The notes under the pieces are model-generated. The model had not been told where the DNA came from. It was given only the letters and a program-made list of their open reading frames with translations, and did not search any database. Position numbers and translations under genes: made by a program. A stretch of DNA of 51,740 bases from Leptolinea sp. UBA5203 (GTDB lineage Bacteria > Chloroflexota > Anaerolineae > Anaerolineales > Anaerolineaceae), in the NCBI GenBank assembly GCA_002412765.1, contig DHVR01000043.1:1-51740 (forward strand). The letters run 5' to 3'. How positions within the stretch are numbered: the stretch's first letter is position 1; each line of letters opens with the position of its first letter. This document shows positions 50,920 to 51,740 of this stretch, in pieces.

Positions 50920-51740
50920 CTATTTAGAATGCATTTTTTTGGAACCAATCACTTTTGTTAATTCAGCCGCAATGGATGGGATCAATAACAAAGGCAAGAT
51001 GACAGCCCATTGTTCCCAGGTAAGGGGCAAGGTGTTGAAGATCGGGTTGAAAAACGGAATGTAAATTACTGCGATAATCAAAGCCAGGGAAACGACCACA
51101 GCCCAGTTCATCCAGGTGTTTTTGAACAATCCAATTTTCAAAATGGGATAGTATTCCGATCGAGAAGTGAATGCACGCAGCAATTCCGAAGCGCTCAGGG
51201 TAACAAAGGCCATTGTTTCTGCATATTCGATACTCGCACCTTTTCCAGATAATCCAATAAAGTAAGCCGCCAAGGTGGTTACGGTAATAGCAATCGTTTG
51301 TACCGAAATGCCCATGGTCATATAGCGATTAATGATCGGTTCTTTGGATGGCCGGGGAGGTTGCTGCATGATATCCGGATCACCTTTTTCAGCAGCCAGT
51401 GCCAGCGCAGGAGCGCCATCCGTCACCAAATTCAACCACAGCAATTGGATGGCAGTCAGTGGAGAACGACCGGTAATCAACATGGAGATGAAAATAATTA
51501 GAATCTCAGCCAGATTACAGGAAATTAAATAATAGACAAATTTTCGGATATTGGAATAGATGATGCGGCCCTGCCCAATGGCAGCCACAATACTGGCGTA
51601 ATTATCATCAGTTAGAACCATATCGGCGGTTTCTTTTGCCACGTCGGTTCCGGTAATACCCATCGCAACGCCAATATCGGCCAGTTTGATAGCCGGAGCA
51701 TCATTCACGCCATCGCCGGTCATGGCGACCACATCCCCAT
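50920..51740 (-). CDS. P-type cation-transporting ATPase, C-terminal part
   Basis: The last 273 or so residues of a cation P-type ATPase whose N-terminus lies beyond the right edge. The hinge motif TGDGVNDAPAIKLADIGVAMG ends the phosphorylation domain, followed by six transmembrane helices. TM5-6 reads LISCNLAEILIIFISMLI and then LLWLNLVTDGAPALALAAE, with the N and D of the LWLNLVTDG motif usual in calcium-type (SERCA/PMCA-like) pumps. The tail IGSKKMHSK is short. Probable export of Ca2+, less likely Mn2+; metal-binding residues upstream are not in view. A strong terminator follows. Confidence 0.93.
   Translation of the reverse strand, partial: GDVVAMTGDGVNDAPAIKLADIGVAMGITGTDVAKETADMVLTDDNYASIVAAIGQGRIIYSNIRKFVYYLISCNLAEILIIFISMLITGRSPLTAIQLLWLNLVTDGAPALALAAEKGDPDIMQQPPRPSKEPIINRYMTMGISVQTIAITVTTLAAYFIGLSGKGASIEYAETMAFVTLSASELLRAFTSRSEYYPILKIGLFKNTWMNWAVVVSLALIIAVIYIPFFNPIFNTLPLTWEQWAVILPLLLIPSIAAELTKVIGSKKMHSK

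Noticed and set aside
1..51740. tRNA, rRNA, CRISPR arrays or a complete insertion sequence
   Set aside because: I scanned the intergenic stretches and found no tRNA-like arm set, no regularly spaced repeats and no transposase-like protein.

Overview
This window looks like chromosome of an anaerobic Chloroflexota bacterium, most likely class Anaerolineae. That is inferred from gene content and style, not from a marker gene. The clues are a MalT-like LuxR regulator followed by a tiny 'VDQAAL' family protein, solute-binding lipoproteins with an Ala/Pro/Glu linker after the lipid cysteine, a diguanylate cyclase with a 7TM histidine-kinase-type N-terminus, intermediate GC, and intergenic repeats built on a 'GTAGGTTGG...CCCAAC' palindrome. 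I see no rRNA, tRNA, CRISPR array or intact insertion sequence. Genes are dense and in short directons.

Layout. 1-4.3 kb: a HEAT-like fragment and an MFS exporter (minus), then a Met/His-rich membrane protein with an OmpR-type two-component system (plus). 4.3-6.8 kb: two copies of a palindromic intergenic repeat, a Fpg/Nei-like protein lacking the catalytic proline, and a self-regulated XRE repressor/membrane protein pair. 6.8-8.8 kb: an ADP-ribosylglycohydrolase and nagA (minus). 8.8-13.8 kb: 0.9 kb without recognisable genes, a TetR/ABC-2 export operon, and a 354-bp element with perfect 14-bp terminal inverted repeats. 13.8-22.3 kb (minus): EFR1 ferredoxin, esterase, DUF1801 protein, SF1 helicase, cyclophilin, YegP-like protein, Ada and an anion permease. 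22.4-26.6 kb (plus): MalT-like regulator, lipoprotein, VDQAAL protein and an isoprenylcysteine-type methyltransferase. 26.9-29.2 kb (minus): two SPFH proteins and a DUF1475 protein.

29.5-39.5 kb (plus): a 7TM-PAS-GGDEF cyclase, MscL, a five-gene DUF4129/MoxR/DUF58 cluster, then an amino-acid-type binding lipoprotein next to a second diguanylate cyclase. 39.9-48.6 kb (minus) is one long operon: ROK repressor, VOC protein, OppA-type lipoprotein, two permeases, two ATPases and finally a second family-5 binding protein with no signal peptide. A perfect TTGACA-17-TATAAT promoter, with an inverted repeat over its -35 box, precedes the ROK gene. 48.8-51.7 kb (minus): two paralogous VOC proteins, a TfoX-N protein, a STAS-like protein and the C-terminal part of a P-type cation ATPase that runs off the right edge.

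Most instructive points: the signal-less binding protein closing the opp operon; the binding-lipoprotein/cyclase pair; the MoxR-DUF58-DUF4129 cluster with two unrecognised membrane proteins beside mscL; extended -10 boxes only 7-8 nt from the ATG of three genes, suggesting leaderless mRNAs; and paralogous VOC genes that share promoter architecture. No feature is convincingly a wholly new system. The best candidates are listed as findings with decisive checks.
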